Part shown: one piece after another, positions 35,691 to 44,419 of the stretch
Layout: every line of letters begins with the position of its first letter
Numbering within the stretch: the stretch's first letter is position 1
Assembly (NCBI GenBank): GCA_000720535.1
Contig: JOAZ01000006.1
Span: 186,001 to 250,000, forward strand
Reading direction: 5' to 3'
Length of the DNA: 64,000 bases
From: Streptomyces halstedii
GTDB lineage: Bacteria; Actinomycetota; Actinomycetes; Streptomycetales; Streptomycetaceae
Program-made: the position numbers and the translations under genes
Notes under the pieces: generated by a model
The model's input: the letters and a program-made list of their open reading frames with translations, nothing else
Databases searched by the model: none
What the model was told of the DNA's origin: nothing

Positions 35691-35863
35691 GCACGGGCCC
35701 GTACCGGCCGGAGGCCGATCGGTCGGCCAGGCCCCCCACCTCCGCACCCCCACCGGCCGGCCCCCAGGCCCCCGGCCGCGCCCATGCCGCCCCCCGGACG
35801 CCCCCCGGCCTCCGGTGACCCCGGTCGGCGCGGGTCGCTCAGCGGGCATGACACCATCGGACC

Positions 35864-36361
35864 GTGCTCGACATCGGCTACTCCCTCTCCCGGCGCTTCC
35901 CGGACCCCCCGCAGACCGACTACCGCCGCGCGGACGTCCGTGCCCTGCGGCACGACCTGTTCTCCGGCGACGTCTACCTCGCCGACACCAAGGCGGACCG
36001 CGAGCTGTCCACAGCCTGGGGATGGGTTCCGGTGCTCGACTTCGCCTGGGCGCTGTGCGACATCGTCGAGCAGATCGACCAGGACCCGCGCGGCAACCGC
36101 TCCCACCGCCGGCAGTTCGCCGAGCTGGACTTCACCGAGTCCTCCGACCGCATGCTCTTCGAGCGCCGCTTCGGCTGGGTGGACGTCGAGGCGGACTGGA
36201 TGCCCGGCGAGGAACCGCCGCTCACCTTCAGCCACTCCCTGCTGCGCCGCGAGGCCCGCGACTTCTTGCACGACCTGATCGCCGACCTGGCCGACCTCCA
36301 CGAAGGCCTCGCCGACAACCCGGCCGTCTGGGACCTCCAGGCCCGCTTCCCCCGCGTCTGA
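35864..36361 (+). CDS. Conserved Streptomyces protein, unknown function
   Basis: A 165-residue protein from GTG 35864 (VLDIGYSLSRRFPDPPQTDY). It is acidic and rich in Trp, Phe and Asp, with segments DVYLADTKADRELSTAWGW, VPVLDFAWALCDIVEQIDQD and a helical C-terminus ARDFLHDLIADLADLHEGLA. No signal peptide or membrane segment. The codon use and composition are normal for the region, so it is probably a real cytosolic protein. I do not recognise the family. Confidence 0.7.
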   Translation: MLDIGYSLSRRFPDPPQTDYRRADVRALRHDLFSGDVYLADTKADRELSTAWGWVPVLDFAWALCDIVEQIDQDPRGNRSHRRQFAELDFTESSDRMLFERRFGWVDVEADWMPGEEPPLTFSHSLLRREARDFLHDLIADLADLHEGLADNPAVWDLQARFPRV

Positions 36362-36393
36362 ACCCGCCGCCCCGCCTCGGACGGGCGGCCCCC

Positions 36394-37092
36394 CTACGCC
36401 TCCACCCGCACCCCGATCTGGGCCGCGAACGCCGGTGCCAGCTCCATCAGCTGGGTCGGACTGATCACCGCTCCCGCCAGCCGGTCCACACCGCGTGCGA
36501 TGTCGAGCTCCGCCACCGTCCGCAGATCGACCGACTCCATCCGTACGGCGTTGAAGTCGGCCCGCCGCACCACGCAGTCCCGGAACTCCACCCGGGTCAG
36601 CTGGGCCTCCCCGAAGTCCGGCTCCGAGAGCACACAGCCCTCGAACACGACGTCCTTCAGCCGCGCCGTGCGCAGATTCAGGTAGTCGATCTTCCCGCCC
36701 CGCACCACGACCCGTTCGAGCACCGCACCGTGCAACTGCGTCCCGCCGAGCCGCGCGTCCACGATCTCCACATCGCGCAGTGACGCCCCGGCGAGATTCG
36801 TGCCCACACCCCGCACGTCCGTCAGGACCGAGTCCAGGAACCTGGCCCGGGGCAGCTCCGTGCGGTCCAGGGCGCAGCCGCGCAGCTCGCAGTCCATGAA
36901 GCGGGCGCCGGGGCCCGCCTCGTCCGCCAGGTCCACCTCATCGAACCGCACACCGTCGTAGTCCCCGTCCGGCTCCAGCCCCTCCCCCTCGTACGCCACG
37001 AGCGGCGGCAACCGGATCTCCGGCCGCCGCACCACGGCCACCGCGCCCTTCGCGCCCGCACGCCCACCGCTTCTGCTGCCTCGCTCTGCCAT
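36394..37092 (-). CDS. Pentapeptide-repeat protein
   Basis: A 232-residue protein from ATG 37092 (MAERGSRSGGRAG). After about 40 residues of basic and linker sequence, degenerate A(D/N)LXX repeats run from about residue 48 to 200, for example FMDCELRGCALDRTELPRAR, TNLAGASLRDVEIVDARLGG and DYLNLRTARLKDVVFEGC. These form a right-handed quadrilateral beta-helix. Some family members mimic DNA and protect gyrase, but most actinobacterial ones are uncharacterised. The C-terminus (VISPTQLMELAPAFAAQIGV) is helical. Confidence 0.85.
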   Translation of the reverse strand: MAERGSRSGGRAGAKGAVAVVRRPEIRLPPLVAYEGEGLEPDGDYDGVRFDEVDLADEAGPGARFMDCELRGCALDRTELPRARFLDSVLTDVRGVGTNLAGASLRDVEIVDARLGGTQLHGAVLERVVVRGGKIDYLNLRTARLKDVVFEGCVLSEPDFGEAQLTRVEFRDCVVRRADFNAVRMESVDLRTVAELDIARGVDRLAGAVISPTQLMELAPAFAAQIGVRVEA

Positions 37093-37257
37093 ACCCCCAT
37101 CGTGACGTACACCACTGACAGTCCCCTCACCCGTCCCACGTCCCGGGCCGGACCGGGCGTGCCGCACCGGACCGGGCCGCACCGTGTCACAGACCGCCCC
37201 CGCCGATCCGTCTCCTTACCGACGTACCCACCGTCCGACCCACGAGGAGACCCGGTC

Positions 37258-38460
37258 ATGCAGCGCATCCATGTCGTCGGCGGCGGCCTCGCCGGACTCG
37301 CCGCGGCCGTCACCGCCGCCGAATCCGAGGCACCCGTCACCCTGTACGAGGCCCACCACACCCTGGGCGGACGGGCCAGGACCGCGAACGGCCCCTACCT
37401 GACGAACGAGGGCCCCCACGCCCTGTACCACCGGGGACCCCACTGGGCGTGGCTCCGGCAGCGCGGGCTTCTCGGCCCGATGGCCTCCGTACCGCTCCTC
37501 GAAGGCGCCCGCTTCCGGTTCCACCGCGGCGGCGTCCTGCGCCGGACCCCGCCCCTCGCGCTGTTCCGGCTCGCCCGCCGCCCGGCCCGTACCGCCCCCG
37601 TGGACCACGACTTCCTCAGCTGGGCGACCCGGCAGGTGGGCGAGGACGGCGCCCGCGCGGCCGCCCACTACATAGGGGTGGCCCTCTTCCACCACGACCC
37701 CGGCTCCCTCTCCGCCGCCTTCGTCCAGGAACGGCTCCGCCGCGCCACCGCCCTGCCGCCCGAGGCGCACTTCCCGGTCGGCGGCTGGGCCGGGATCGTC
37801 GGCCGGATGGCCGACCGGGCGCACGCCCTCGGCGTACGGACCGAGACGTCCGCGCGCGTCGACCCCGCCGCCCTGCGCGACCTCGCCCGCACCGGCCCGG
37901 TCGTGGTCGCCACCCATCTCGCCGCCGCCCGCACCCTCCTCGACGACCCCACCCTGGTCTGGGACAGCGGCCGGACCGCCCTGATCGATCTGGCCGTACG
38001 GAGCCGGCGCGGCGACCCGTACATCGTCTCCGACCTCGACGCCCCTGGCTGGATCGAGCGCTTCACCGCGCAGGACCCCACCCTGGCCCCCGCCGGGGAG
38101 CAGCTCGTCCAGGGGCAGATCCCGCTGGCCCCCGACACCCCGCGCGCCGACGCCACCCGGCGCGCCGAGGAACTCCTCGATCTCGGCTTCCCGGGCTGGC
38201 GCGACCGCACCACCTGGCGGCGTGACGCCCTCGCCGCGGGCCGTACGGGGGCCGTCGACCGGCCCGGCACCACCTGGCGCGACCGGCCCGCGATCGACCG
38301 GGGCGACGGCATCCTGCTGGCGGGCGACCAGGTCGCCGCCCCCGGGCTCCTCTGCGAGGTCTCGTTCAACAGCGGCATCGAGGCGGCGCTGCTGGCCCTG
38401 GCCCGGCTCTCAAAGCCCGGCCGGCGCCCGGCCACCGGGCTTGACCGCGAGCGGACATGA
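37258..38460 (+). CDS. FAD-dependent amine oxidase/phytoene desaturase-like protein
   Basis: A 400-residue flavoprotein from ATG 37258, with GAGGAGA upstream. The N-terminal dinucleotide-binding motif is IHVVGGGLAGLAAAVTAAES, followed by the acidic strand end VTLYEAHHTLGGRART. The C-terminal FAD motif GDGILLAGDQVAAPGLLCEV is also present. The middle section contains the Trp-rich LSWATRQVGEDGARAAAHYI and LPPEAHFPVGGWAGIVGRMA. It resembles NAD(P)/FAD-dependent oxidoreductases related to carotenoid desaturases. Substrate unknown; no carotenoid genes are near. Confidence 0.8.
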   Translation: MQRIHVVGGGLAGLAAAVTAAESEAPVTLYEAHHTLGGRARTANGPYLTNEGPHALYHRGPHWAWLRQRGLLGPMASVPLLEGARFRFHRGGVLRRTPPLALFRLARRPARTAPVDHDFLSWATRQVGEDGARAAAHYIGVALFHHDPGSLSAAFVQERLRRATALPPEAHFPVGGWAGIVGRMADRAHALGVRTETSARVDPAALRDLARTGPVVVATHLAAARTLLDDPTLVWDSGRTALIDLAVRSRRGDPYIVSDLDAPGWIERFTAQDPTLAPAGEQLVQGQIPLAPDTPRADATRRAEELLDLGFPGWRDRTTWRRDALAAGRTGAVDRPGTTWRDRPAIDRGDGILLAGDQVAAPGLLCEVSFNSGIEAALLALARLSKPGRRPATGLDRERT

Positions 38461-38529
38461 GACCGACCGCGGCACCCGCGCACCGCCCCTGACCGTGCCC
38501 TGCCCTGACCCGCCCCCTGACCCGAACCC

Positions 38530-39006
38530 TCAGGCCCCGCCCAGCTCCGCCAGCGCCCCGTCCGTCAGCCGGTACACCGTCCACTCGTCCTGCGGACGCG
38601 CGCCCAGCGACTCGTAGAACGCGATGGACGGGGCGTTCCAGTTCAGCACCGACCACTCCAGCCGCCCGTACCCACGCTCCACACAGATCCGCGCCAACCG
38701 GGCGAGCAGCGCCTTCCCGTGCCCGCCGCCGCGCCGCTCCGGGCGCACGTACAGATCCTCCAGATACACACCGTGCACCCCGCGCCACGTCGAGAAGTTG
38801 AGGAACCACAGCGCGAACCCGACCACCTCGCCGTCCTCGTCGGAGACCGCGAGGTGGGCGTACGCCGCCGGACGCTCCCCGAACAGCGCCTCCCGCAGGT
38901 GCTCCTCGGTGGCCTTCGCCTCATGGAGCGCCTTCTCGTACTCGGCGAGTTCACGGATCATGGAGTGGATCGCGGGGACGTCTTCGACAGTGGCGGCACG
39001 AATCAT
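38530..39006 (-). CDS. GNAT N-acetyltransferase (diamine acetyltransferase-like)
   Basis: A 158-residue GNAT protein starting at ATG 39006 (MIRAATVEDVPAIHSMIREL). The acetyl-CoA motif is RPERRGGGHGKALLARLARI. GVYLEDLYV before it and the C-terminal RLEWSVLNWNAPSIAFYESL, GARPQDEWTVYRL closely fit the spermidine/spermine or thialysine acetyltransferase type (SSAT). It acetylates a primary amine with acetyl-CoA in the cytosol; the polyamine assignment is inference from this resemblance. Confidence 0.87.
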   Translation of the reverse strand: MIRAATVEDVPAIHSMIRELAEYEKALHEAKATEEHLREALFGERPAAYAHLAVSDEDGEVVGFALWFLNFSTWRGVHGVYLEDLYVRPERRGGGHGKALLARLARICVERGYGRLEWSVLNWNAPSIAFYESLGARPQDEWTVYRLTDGALAELGGA

Positions 39007-39043
39007 GGCGGCAGCCTAAACACGCGGGCCGTACGGCCGCCCG

Positions 39044-39952
39044 TCAATTCCGCCGCAGCAACCGCCGGGCGATCTCCACATGATCGGGCGGCAGCCGCCG
39101 CGCCCCGCCGCCGGTCGACCAGACGGCGTTCTGGAGCACCCGTCCGAGCGTCCAGGCCCGCGCCCGTTCCCGGTCAAGACCCAGCACCTCGGTCAGCAGA
39201 TCGAACCGCCACACCACCTCGTCGGCCTCGAACCGGTTGTCCAGCGCGGGAAGCAGCTCGAACCCCGGGTCCCCCGCGAGCGGCTTGGGGTCCAGCGCCA
39301 CCCACCGGTCCGCCCGCCCCTCCTCGGCCCGCCCCGCCAGGACGTTGCCGTAGTGCAGGTCCCAGTGCAGCAACCGGTCCCCCGGCTCCCCCGCCACCTC
39401 CCCTACCGCCGCGGCGCAGTCCCCCAGCAACCGCCGCTCCCTCTCGTCCACCAGCGCCGCGGCCGCCCCCGGCGCCGCCTCGGTCAGGCGTACCGCCGCG
39501 TCGGCCAGCCGCCGCACCCCCTCGGGCGCCGGTACGGACACCAGCCGGGCCAGCAACCGCGCCAGAACCTCCGCCGCCGCCCGCCCGTCCGCCATCCCGG
39601 CCAGCGGGCGGCTTTCGTCCAGCCGCTCCAGCAGCATCGCCCCGGTCCGCGCGTCGTGCTCCAGCAGACCGACCGCGCCCACGCCCGCCGCACCCCACGC
39701 CCGCAGCGCGACCGGCTCCCCCACCGTCTCGTCGTCGACCAGCTGCAACTTCAGCGCCGCCGGCCGGCCGTCCTCGCGCAGCACCGGCAGCACCAGCGCG
39801 CACATCCCGTACATCACCGCGCCGTCCCGCCGCAGCCCCCACTCCGCCAGGAACCGCGCGGCCAGCCCCGGCAGCGCCGCGCAGAACGCCGCTCCCGCCG
39901 CGCCGTTGAACTCCGCCTGCCCGGTCGCGAACCCCTCAGGAACCTCGATCAC
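39044..39952 (-). CDS. Aminoglycoside phosphotransferase, APH(6)/streptomycin-kinase-like
   Basis: A 302-residue kinase from ATG 39952 (MIEVPEGFATGQAEFNG). The catalytic loop is DRLLHWDLHYGNVLAGR (HxDxxxxN), followed by ALDPKPLAGDPGFELLPALD in place of DFG; the ATP-lysine strand is AALKLQLVDDETVGEPVALR. The pattern matches the APH(6)-type proteins common in Streptomyces, many of which do not give resistance. It could phosphorylate streptomycin or another hydroxylated small molecule. No antibiotic cluster is adjacent. Confidence 0.85.
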   Translation of the reverse strand: MIEVPEGFATGQAEFNGAAGAAFCAALPGLAARFLAEWGLRRDGAVMYGMCALVLPVLREDGRPAALKLQLVDDETVGEPVALRAWGAAGVGAVGLLEHDARTGAMLLERLDESRPLAGMADGRAAAEVLARLLARLVSVPAPEGVRRLADAAVRLTEAAPGAAAALVDERERRLLGDCAAAVGEVAGEPGDRLLHWDLHYGNVLAGRAEEGRADRWVALDPKPLAGDPGFELLPALDNRFEADEVVWRFDLLTEVLGLDRERARAWTLGRVLQNAVWSTGGGARRLPPDHVEIARRLLRRN

Positions 39953-40161
39953 GCCCCGAGCCTACGAGGCCACCGGGCCGGGCGGAACACGCGCGAAGCC
40001 CTGACGCGGAGGGGCTCCGCCGCCTCCACCGGAACGCGCACGTATCCTGCAAGCACGCCTGAAGAAGTGCGGCGCGAAGTACCGGCAGCCGATATGAGAG
40101 CGGGGGTGGTCCTGCGATGTGCAGTGAGCCTCGTAGTCCGTACACCGCGTAGCACCCGCCT

Positions 40162-40190
40162 TTCCGCTCCTGCGGGAGCAGGACATGGAA
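40162..40190 (+). promoter_or_regulatory. Hairpin in the mgtE leader
   Basis: TCCTGC-GGGA-GCAGGA forms a 6-bp stem with a GNRA-type loop, flanked by TTCC and GGAA that can pair further out. It lies about 65 bp before mgtE. The wider 300-bp spacer (39953-40253) has several other short complementary segments, but I could not identify a known Mg2+ riboswitch. Confidence 0.4.
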
Positions 40191-40253
40191 CGGTGCCCGC
40201 GGTGGCCTCCGGACGCCCGATCTCCGATCTCACCGTTGTGCTGAGGACCTTCC

Positions 40254-41621
40254 ATGTCGCACTCCCGCCTGCCCCACGAGCCGGACTCCGAGCCCGACGA
40301 GTCGCTTGAGGACCTCGTCAAGGACCACCGGCTGCTCGCCGCCCAGCAGTGGCTGGGCACCCACCAGCCCCATGTGATCGCCGACGCGCTGGCCCGGATG
40401 AACGCGGTCGACGCCGGAGTGGCCTTCCGTCTGCTGGACAAGGACCGGGCCCTGGCGGCCTTCGAGGAACTGGAGCCGGTCAACCAGCAGCAGATCCTCG
40501 AAGGACTGCGCGACCGCGCGTTCCTGGACCTGGTCGAGAACATGGAACCCGACGACCGCGTCCGGATGCTGAACGAGGCTCCGGCCAAGGTCGCCAAACG
40601 GGTCCTGGCCGGGCTGAGCCCGAACGAACGCCGGATGACCTCCGCCCTGCTCGGCTACCCGGAGGGCTCGGTCGGACGCTACATGACCCCCGAAGTGGTG
40701 GCGCTCCCGCAGAACCTGACGGTGGAACAGGCGCTGCGGACCGTACGGGCCAAGGGCGCCGACGCGGAGACGGTGTACACGCTGCCCGTGGTGGACTCCG
40801 GGCGACGGCTGACCGGCATCGTGGAACTACGCGAACTGGTGCTGAACCCGACGGACATGATGATGTCGGAGCTGGTGGTCACCGAGCCGACCTCCGCGTA
40901 CGCCACCGACTCCGCCGAGCGGGCCGCCCGCCTGATGCGGGAGACCAACGACCTGAACCTGCCCGTCGTCGACAGCGAGGACCGGCTCGTCGGACTGTTC
41001 ACGATCGACGACGCGGTGGAGGTCATCGAGGCCGCCGACTCCGAGGACGTGGCCCGGCAGGCCGGTGCCGCCCCCTGGGCCGGCCACTACATGGCCGCCT
41101 CGGTATGGCAGTTGGCCCGGTACCGCGCCCTGTGGCTGATGCTGCTCCTGGTCGCCGCGACCCTGACGATCGGCGTGACGCAGGCGTTCGAGGCCACGCT
41201 GGAGCAGGTCGCCCAGCTCGCCCTGTTCATCCCGATGCTGATCGGCGCGGGCGGCAACGCCGGCGCCCAGGCCGCCACGGCGTGCGTGCGCGCGCTCGCG
41301 GTCGGCGAGGTACGCGGCTCGGACCTGCTGAAGGTCATCTGGCGGGAGTGCCGGGTCGGCCTGGTCCTGGGCTCGCTCCTGGCGGCCCTCGGTCTGCTGG
41401 TGGGCTCGCTCTTCGTCAGCCTGAAGATCGCCGTGGTGGTCGGGATCACCCTCGTACTGATCTGCGGCTGGGCCGCGACCATCGGCGGCACGATGCCCCT
41501 GCTCGCCAAACGGCTGCGCATCGACCCGGCGGTCGTCTCCGCCCCGATGGTCACCACCCTGGTGGACGCCACCGGGCTGATCATCTACTTCCTGACGGCG
41601 AAGGCGGTCCTCGGCGTCTGA
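40254..41621 (+). CDS. mgtE: Magnesium transporter MgtE
   Basis: A 455-residue MgtE from ATG 40254, with GAGGA upstream. Order: N-terminal superhelical domain (about 20-130, ALARMNAVDAGVAFRLLDKD), two CBS domains (about 135-255, YMTPEVVALPQNLTVEQALR, LPVVDSEDRLVGLFTIDDAV), connecting helix, and five membrane segments from about 285. The pore signature PMLIGAGGNAGAQAATACVR is intact, as is IGGTMPLLAKRLRIDPA. The N and CBS domains sense cytosolic Mg2+ and close the pore. It is a stand-alone gene. Confidence 0.95.
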   Translation: MSHSRLPHEPDSEPDESLEDLVKDHRLLAAQQWLGTHQPHVIADALARMNAVDAGVAFRLLDKDRALAAFEELEPVNQQQILEGLRDRAFLDLVENMEPDDRVRMLNEAPAKVAKRVLAGLSPNERRMTSALLGYPEGSVGRYMTPEVVALPQNLTVEQALRTVRAKGADAETVYTLPVVDSGRRLTGIVELRELVLNPTDMMMSELVVTEPTSAYATDSAERAARLMRETNDLNLPVVDSEDRLVGLFTIDDAVEVIEAADSEDVARQAGAAPWAGHYMAASVWQLARYRALWLMLLLVAATLTIGVTQAFEATLEQVAQLALFIPMLIGAGGNAGAQAATACVRALAVGEVRGSDLLKVIWRECRVGLVLGSLLAALGLLVGSLFVSLKIAVVVGITLVLICGWAATIGGTMPLLAKRLRIDPAVVSAPMVTTLVDATGLIIYFLTAKAVLGV

Positions 41622-41698
41622 CCCCGCCCGTACCGCCGCGCGCGCCGGGGACCTGCGGGGTCGCGCCGGGCGGCGTCGAAGTCGAGGACGCCGGACGC

Positions 41699-41737
41699 GG
41701 TGACCGGGGCCGGTGACCGGGGCCGGTGACCCGGGCC
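41699..41737. repeat. 13-bp tandem repeat, three copies
   Basis: GGTGACCGGGGCC occurs twice (41699-41711, 41712-41724) and once with one change as GGTGACCCGGGCC (41725-41737), in the mgtE-gvpO spacer. Confidence 0.85.
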
Positions 41738-41875
41738 GGCGCTCCGGGCCGTGCCCCGGGCTCGTGCCTTGGGCGACCGGCCACGGGGTGCTGCCGTACG
41801 CACCACGGGCAGCGGCCGGAGATCCGTCGGCGGGCCATGGGGCCCGTCATCCGCACGGACCAGGTCCGCAGGCGG

Positions 41876-41899
41876 ATTCTGAGTACCGGTACTCAGAAT
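41876..41899. promoter_or_regulatory. Perfect 24-bp palindrome before gvpO
   Basis: The left half ATTCTGAGTACC is followed at once by its exact complement. The dyad ends six bases before the gvpO start codon and so is placed to repress transcription or translation of the whole gas-vesicle operon. The cognate regulator is not encoded next to it. Confidence 0.75.
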
Positions 41900-41905
41900 G
41901 CAGTC

Positions 41906-42238
41906 ATGACGGAGCAACGCGAACGACTTGCGCGTACCGGAAAGAAGTCCGCCGCTTCCTCGAAGAAATCCACCGCCACGTCCACGATCGGGCCGGAAGT
42001 CGCCGCGCGGCACGCCTGTCGCGGTCTCGGCCGCCTGATCGGCCACGACGCGGAGGGAGTGTCGGCCGTACGGCGGGCCGAGCAGGGCTGGCGCGTGCAC
42101 GTCGACGTGGTGGAAGTGCTCCGCATTCCGGATACGACCAGCCTGCTCGCCACCTACGAGGTCGATCTGGACACACATGGCGAGCTGACCCAGTACCGAA
42201 GAATCCGGCGTTACCGGCGTGGTGAGAGCGACGACTGA
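41906..42238 (+). CDS. gvpO: Gas vesicle protein GvpO
   Basis: A 110-residue protein from ATG 41906. A Lys/Ser/Thr-rich N-terminus (TGKKSAASSKKSTATSTIG) precedes the GvpO domain: GLGRLIGHDAEGVSAVRRAE, GWRVHVDVVEVLRIPDTTSL, LATYEVDLDTHGELTQYRRI. GvpO is an accessory or regulatory gas-vesicle factor. It is the first gene of the gvpO-A-F-G-Y-Z-J-L-S-K order known from streptomycetes. A perfect palindrome lies directly upstream. Confidence 0.9.
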   Translation: MTEQRERLARTGKKSAASSKKSTATSTIGPEVAARHACRGLGRLIGHDAEGVSAVRRAEQGWRVHVDVVEVLRIPDTTSLLATYEVDLDTHGELTQYRRIRRYRRGESDD

Positions 42239-42267
42239 GGCTGCACGCCCGAAAGGAAGAGCCCCCC

Positions 42268-42762
42268 ATGACGACCAACGCCACCTACACCGAAGCCGTC
42301 GCGTGTGCGCCGCGCACAGGCACCCTCTATGACGTGCTCGAACTGATCCTCGATCGCGGCATGGTCATCGACATCTTCGTCCGCGTGTCCCTCGTCGGCA
42401 TCGAGATCCTCAAGATAGACGCGCGCATCGTCGTCGCCAGCGTGGACACCTACCTGCGCTTCGCCGAGGTCTGCAACCGGCTCGACCTCGCCAACGACCC
42501 GAGCTCCCGGACCGTACCGGAGCTCTTCACCGGTATGGCGGGGGGCGTGGCCAAGAGCGGTGCGAAGAGCACGGCCAAGTCGGTGGGCGGCAAGCTCAAG
42601 GACGCCGTCGGCCTGGGCGACGACGAAGACGAGGACGGCGACGACGGCGAGCACGAGGAACGGGAACCGGCGCCCGAGCGCGGTGCCTCACGCTCCCGTT
42701 CCCGGAGCTCGGACAGCGAGACCTCGCGCGCCGGCCGACGCACCCGGTCCCGGACGGCGTGA
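42268..42762 (+). CDS. gvpA: Gas vesicle structural protein GvpA with long C-terminal extension
   Basis: A 164-residue GvpA-family protein from ATG 42268, with GAAAGGAAGAG upstream. The core, about residues 17-75, reads GTLYDVLELILDRGMVIDIF, VRVSLVGIEILKIDARIVVA and SVDTYLRFAEVCNRL, the conserved shell-forming fold. Classical GvpA has about 70 residues, so the remaining 90 are an extension. It consists of an Ala/Gly/Lys segment (AGGVAKSGAKSTAKSVGGKL), an acidic run and an Arg/Ser tail. Such extensions occur in actinobacterial GvpA. It starts 29 bases after gvpO. Confidence 0.9.
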   Translation: MTTNATYTEAVACAPRTGTLYDVLELILDRGMVIDIFVRVSLVGIEILKIDARIVVASVDTYLRFAEVCNRLDLANDPSSRTVPELFTGMAGGVAKSGAKSTAKSVGGKLKDAVGLGDDEDEDGDDGEHEEREPAPERGASRSRSRSSDSETSRAGRRTRSRTA

Positions 42763-42765
42763 GAC

Positions 42766-43548
42766 ATGGAAACCTCCCGTGTCTACGTCTACGGCATCGT
42801 CCACGCCGACCGGGCGCTGCCCCCGGAACTCACCGGCGTGGGCAGGCCCGCGGCGGCCGTCCACCTGCTGCCCGTGGGCGACCTCGCCGCCGTCGTGAGC
42901 GACGTACCGGACGATCTGCGCGCACGGCGGCGCGATCTGATGGCCCATCAGGACGTGTTGCTGAGAGTCGGATCGGTGACACCGGTGCTGCCGATGCGGT
43001 TCGGCATGGTGGCCGACGACGCGGTGACGGTCGCACAGGCCGTCGACAACGCCGCCGGGGCCCACCGCGAGGCGCTCGAACGCATCGGCGGCCACACCGA
43101 GATGAACGTGAAGGCGACGCCTGCCCAGGACCAGGTGGAGTCCCTCGTCCGGGGCGACGCGGGCTTGCGACGGCTCCTCACCGACGTACGGAGCCACCCC
43201 TCCTACGAGGGCAACGTCCGGCTCGGCGAGGCGGTCGCCAAGGGCCTGGCCCGCCGCGCCACGGCGGCTGTCGAGGAGATGCTGCCCGAACTACGCGCTT
43301 TGGCGACCGAGTTCGTACACGGACCCGAGGTGCCCGGATGCGTGTTCAACGTGTCCTTCCTCGTTCCGGAGGCCCGGAGCGAGCGTTTCCGGGCGGCGGT
43401 CGAGCGCTTCACCGCCGCCCGGAGTGACCACGTCGAACTGCGGCTGACCGGCCCGCTGCCCTGCTACAGCTTCGTCGCCCCGGAGCCTCTCCCAGCCGGC
43501 CGGACGGGCGACCCCACGAGGGCCGAACGTGCGGCGGTCGCGGGCTGA
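42766..43548 (+). CDS. gvpF: Gas vesicle protein GvpF (GvpL/GvpF family)
   Basis: A 260-residue protein beginning three bases after the gvpA stop. Signatures are VYVYGIVHADRALPPELTGV at the N-terminus, LMAHQDVLLRVGSVTPVLPM and RFGM, and LTGPLPCYSFVAPEP at the C-terminus. GvpF/L proteins are minor components that are thought to bind GvpA and aid nucleation of vesicle assembly. The cluster has a second family member, gvpL, at 45757. Confidence 0.9.
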   Translation: METSRVYVYGIVHADRALPPELTGVGRPAAAVHLLPVGDLAAVVSDVPDDLRARRRDLMAHQDVLLRVGSVTPVLPMRFGMVADDAVTVAQAVDNAAGAHREALERIGGHTEMNVKATPAQDQVESLVRGDAGLRRLLTDVRSHPSYEGNVRLGEAVAKGLARRATAAVEEMLPELRALATEFVHGPEVPGCVFNVSFLVPEARSERFRAAVERFTAARSDHVELRLTGPLPCYSFVAPEPLPAGRTGDPTRAERAAVAG

Positions 43549-43549
43549 C

Positions 43550-43885
43550 ATGGGACTGTTCAGCGCCGTGCTGCTCCTGCCCCTGGCACCACTGCGGGGC
43601 GTCGAGTGGGTGGCCGGGCGCCTCCTTGACACCGCGGAAAGCGAATTCCGCGACCCCCCGATGCTCCGGGCCCGCCTCGGTGAGCTCAACCGGGCCTATG
43701 AGGAGGGGGAGATCAGCGAGGAGGAGTTCGAGCGCGAAGAAGAACGTCTGCTGGACCTTCTCGAACACCGGACGCCGGCCGTGGTGACGCACACCTCCAC
43801 CCGTTCCGAATCCACAGCAGATGAGCCGAGTTCCCCGTCCGAGTCGGACCTATCACAAGGAACGAGCCATGGAAGACAGTTGTAA
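43550..43885 (+). CDS. gvpG: Gas vesicle protein GvpG
   Basis: A 111-residue protein from ATG 43550, one base after the gvpF stop. The family core is MGLFSAVLLLPLAPLRGVEW, VAGRLLDTAESEF, then an acidic helix LGELNRAYEEGEISEEEFER. The final 35 residues are Ser/Thr-rich and probably disordered. GvpG is a small assembly factor. Its end overlaps the start of gvpY by 17 bases. Confidence 0.85.
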   Translation: MGLFSAVLLLPLAPLRGVEWVAGRLLDTAESEFRDPPMLRARLGELNRAYEEGEISEEEFEREEERLLDLLEHRTPAVVTHTSTRSESTADEPSSPSESDLSQGTSHGRQL

Positions 43886-44414
43886 GAAGGCCGTTGCCCT
43901 CGCTGTCGCGGGCGGCTACGTCCTCGGCCGTACCAAGAAGGCGAAGCTCGCCCTCGCCCTCGGTTCGCTGGTCGCCGGCCGCCGTCTCGGCCTGAACCCG
44001 CAGGACCTCCTCACCCAGGGATTCAAGAAGGTCACCGAGCTGCCGCAGTTCCAAGAACTGAGCGTGGAGGTCAAAGGCCAGCTCCTGACGGCAGCCCGCA
44101 CCGCGGCCACGGCGATGGCGAACCGCCGTATCGAAGGACTCGTCGACTCCCTGCGCGAGCGTACGGAGGGCCTGCGCGGACCGGGACAGGCGAAGGACGA
44201 GGACGAGGAGCGCGGAGACGAGGAGGGCGGACGGGACGAGGAGCCGGAGGAAGAGGAGCCGGCACCGTCTCGCGGGAAGTCCGGCGCGGAGACCGGCAGA
44301 TCGCGGAAGCCGGCACCGCCGAAGTCGAGGCCCTCCTCCGGTCGGCCGAGCAGGAAGTCGTCCCCCGGCGGTACGAGCAGGAAGCCCGCCACCCACTCCG
44401 GGCGCGGAAGGTAA
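43869..44414 (+). CDS. gvpY: Gas vesicle-associated protein GvpY
   Basis: A 181-residue protein from ATG 43869. The N-terminal 95 residues (CKKAVALAVAGGYVLGRTKK, LALALGSLVAGRRLGLNPQD, helix-rich) are the conserved part. The C-terminal half is low-complexity: an acidic run (KDEDEERGDEEGGRDEEPEE) followed by a Lys/Arg/Pro/Ser tail. Position between gvpG and an SRPBCC gene fits gvpY of the Streptomyces clusters. Biochemical role unknown. Confidence 0.75.
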   Translation: MEDSCKKAVALAVAGGYVLGRTKKAKLALALGSLVAGRRLGLNPQDLLTQGFKKVTELPQFQELSVEVKGQLLTAARTAATAMANRRIEGLVDSLRERTEGLRGPGQAKDEDEERGDEEGGRDEEPEEEEPAPSRGKSGAETGRSRKPAPPKSRPSSGRPSRKSSPGGTSRKPATHSGRGR

Positions 44415-44419
44415 CCCCC

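Noticed and set aside
35189-36301. Open frames through the decamer array encoding Arg-Ile-Gly-Pro-Asp-type repeats
   Set aside because: All three frames are open because of repeat composition; no start signal and no neighbour logic, so treated as non-coding repeat.
39953-40253. M-box magnesium riboswitch before mgtE
   Set aside because: The conserved core around GTTAGGTGAGGCTCC was not found.
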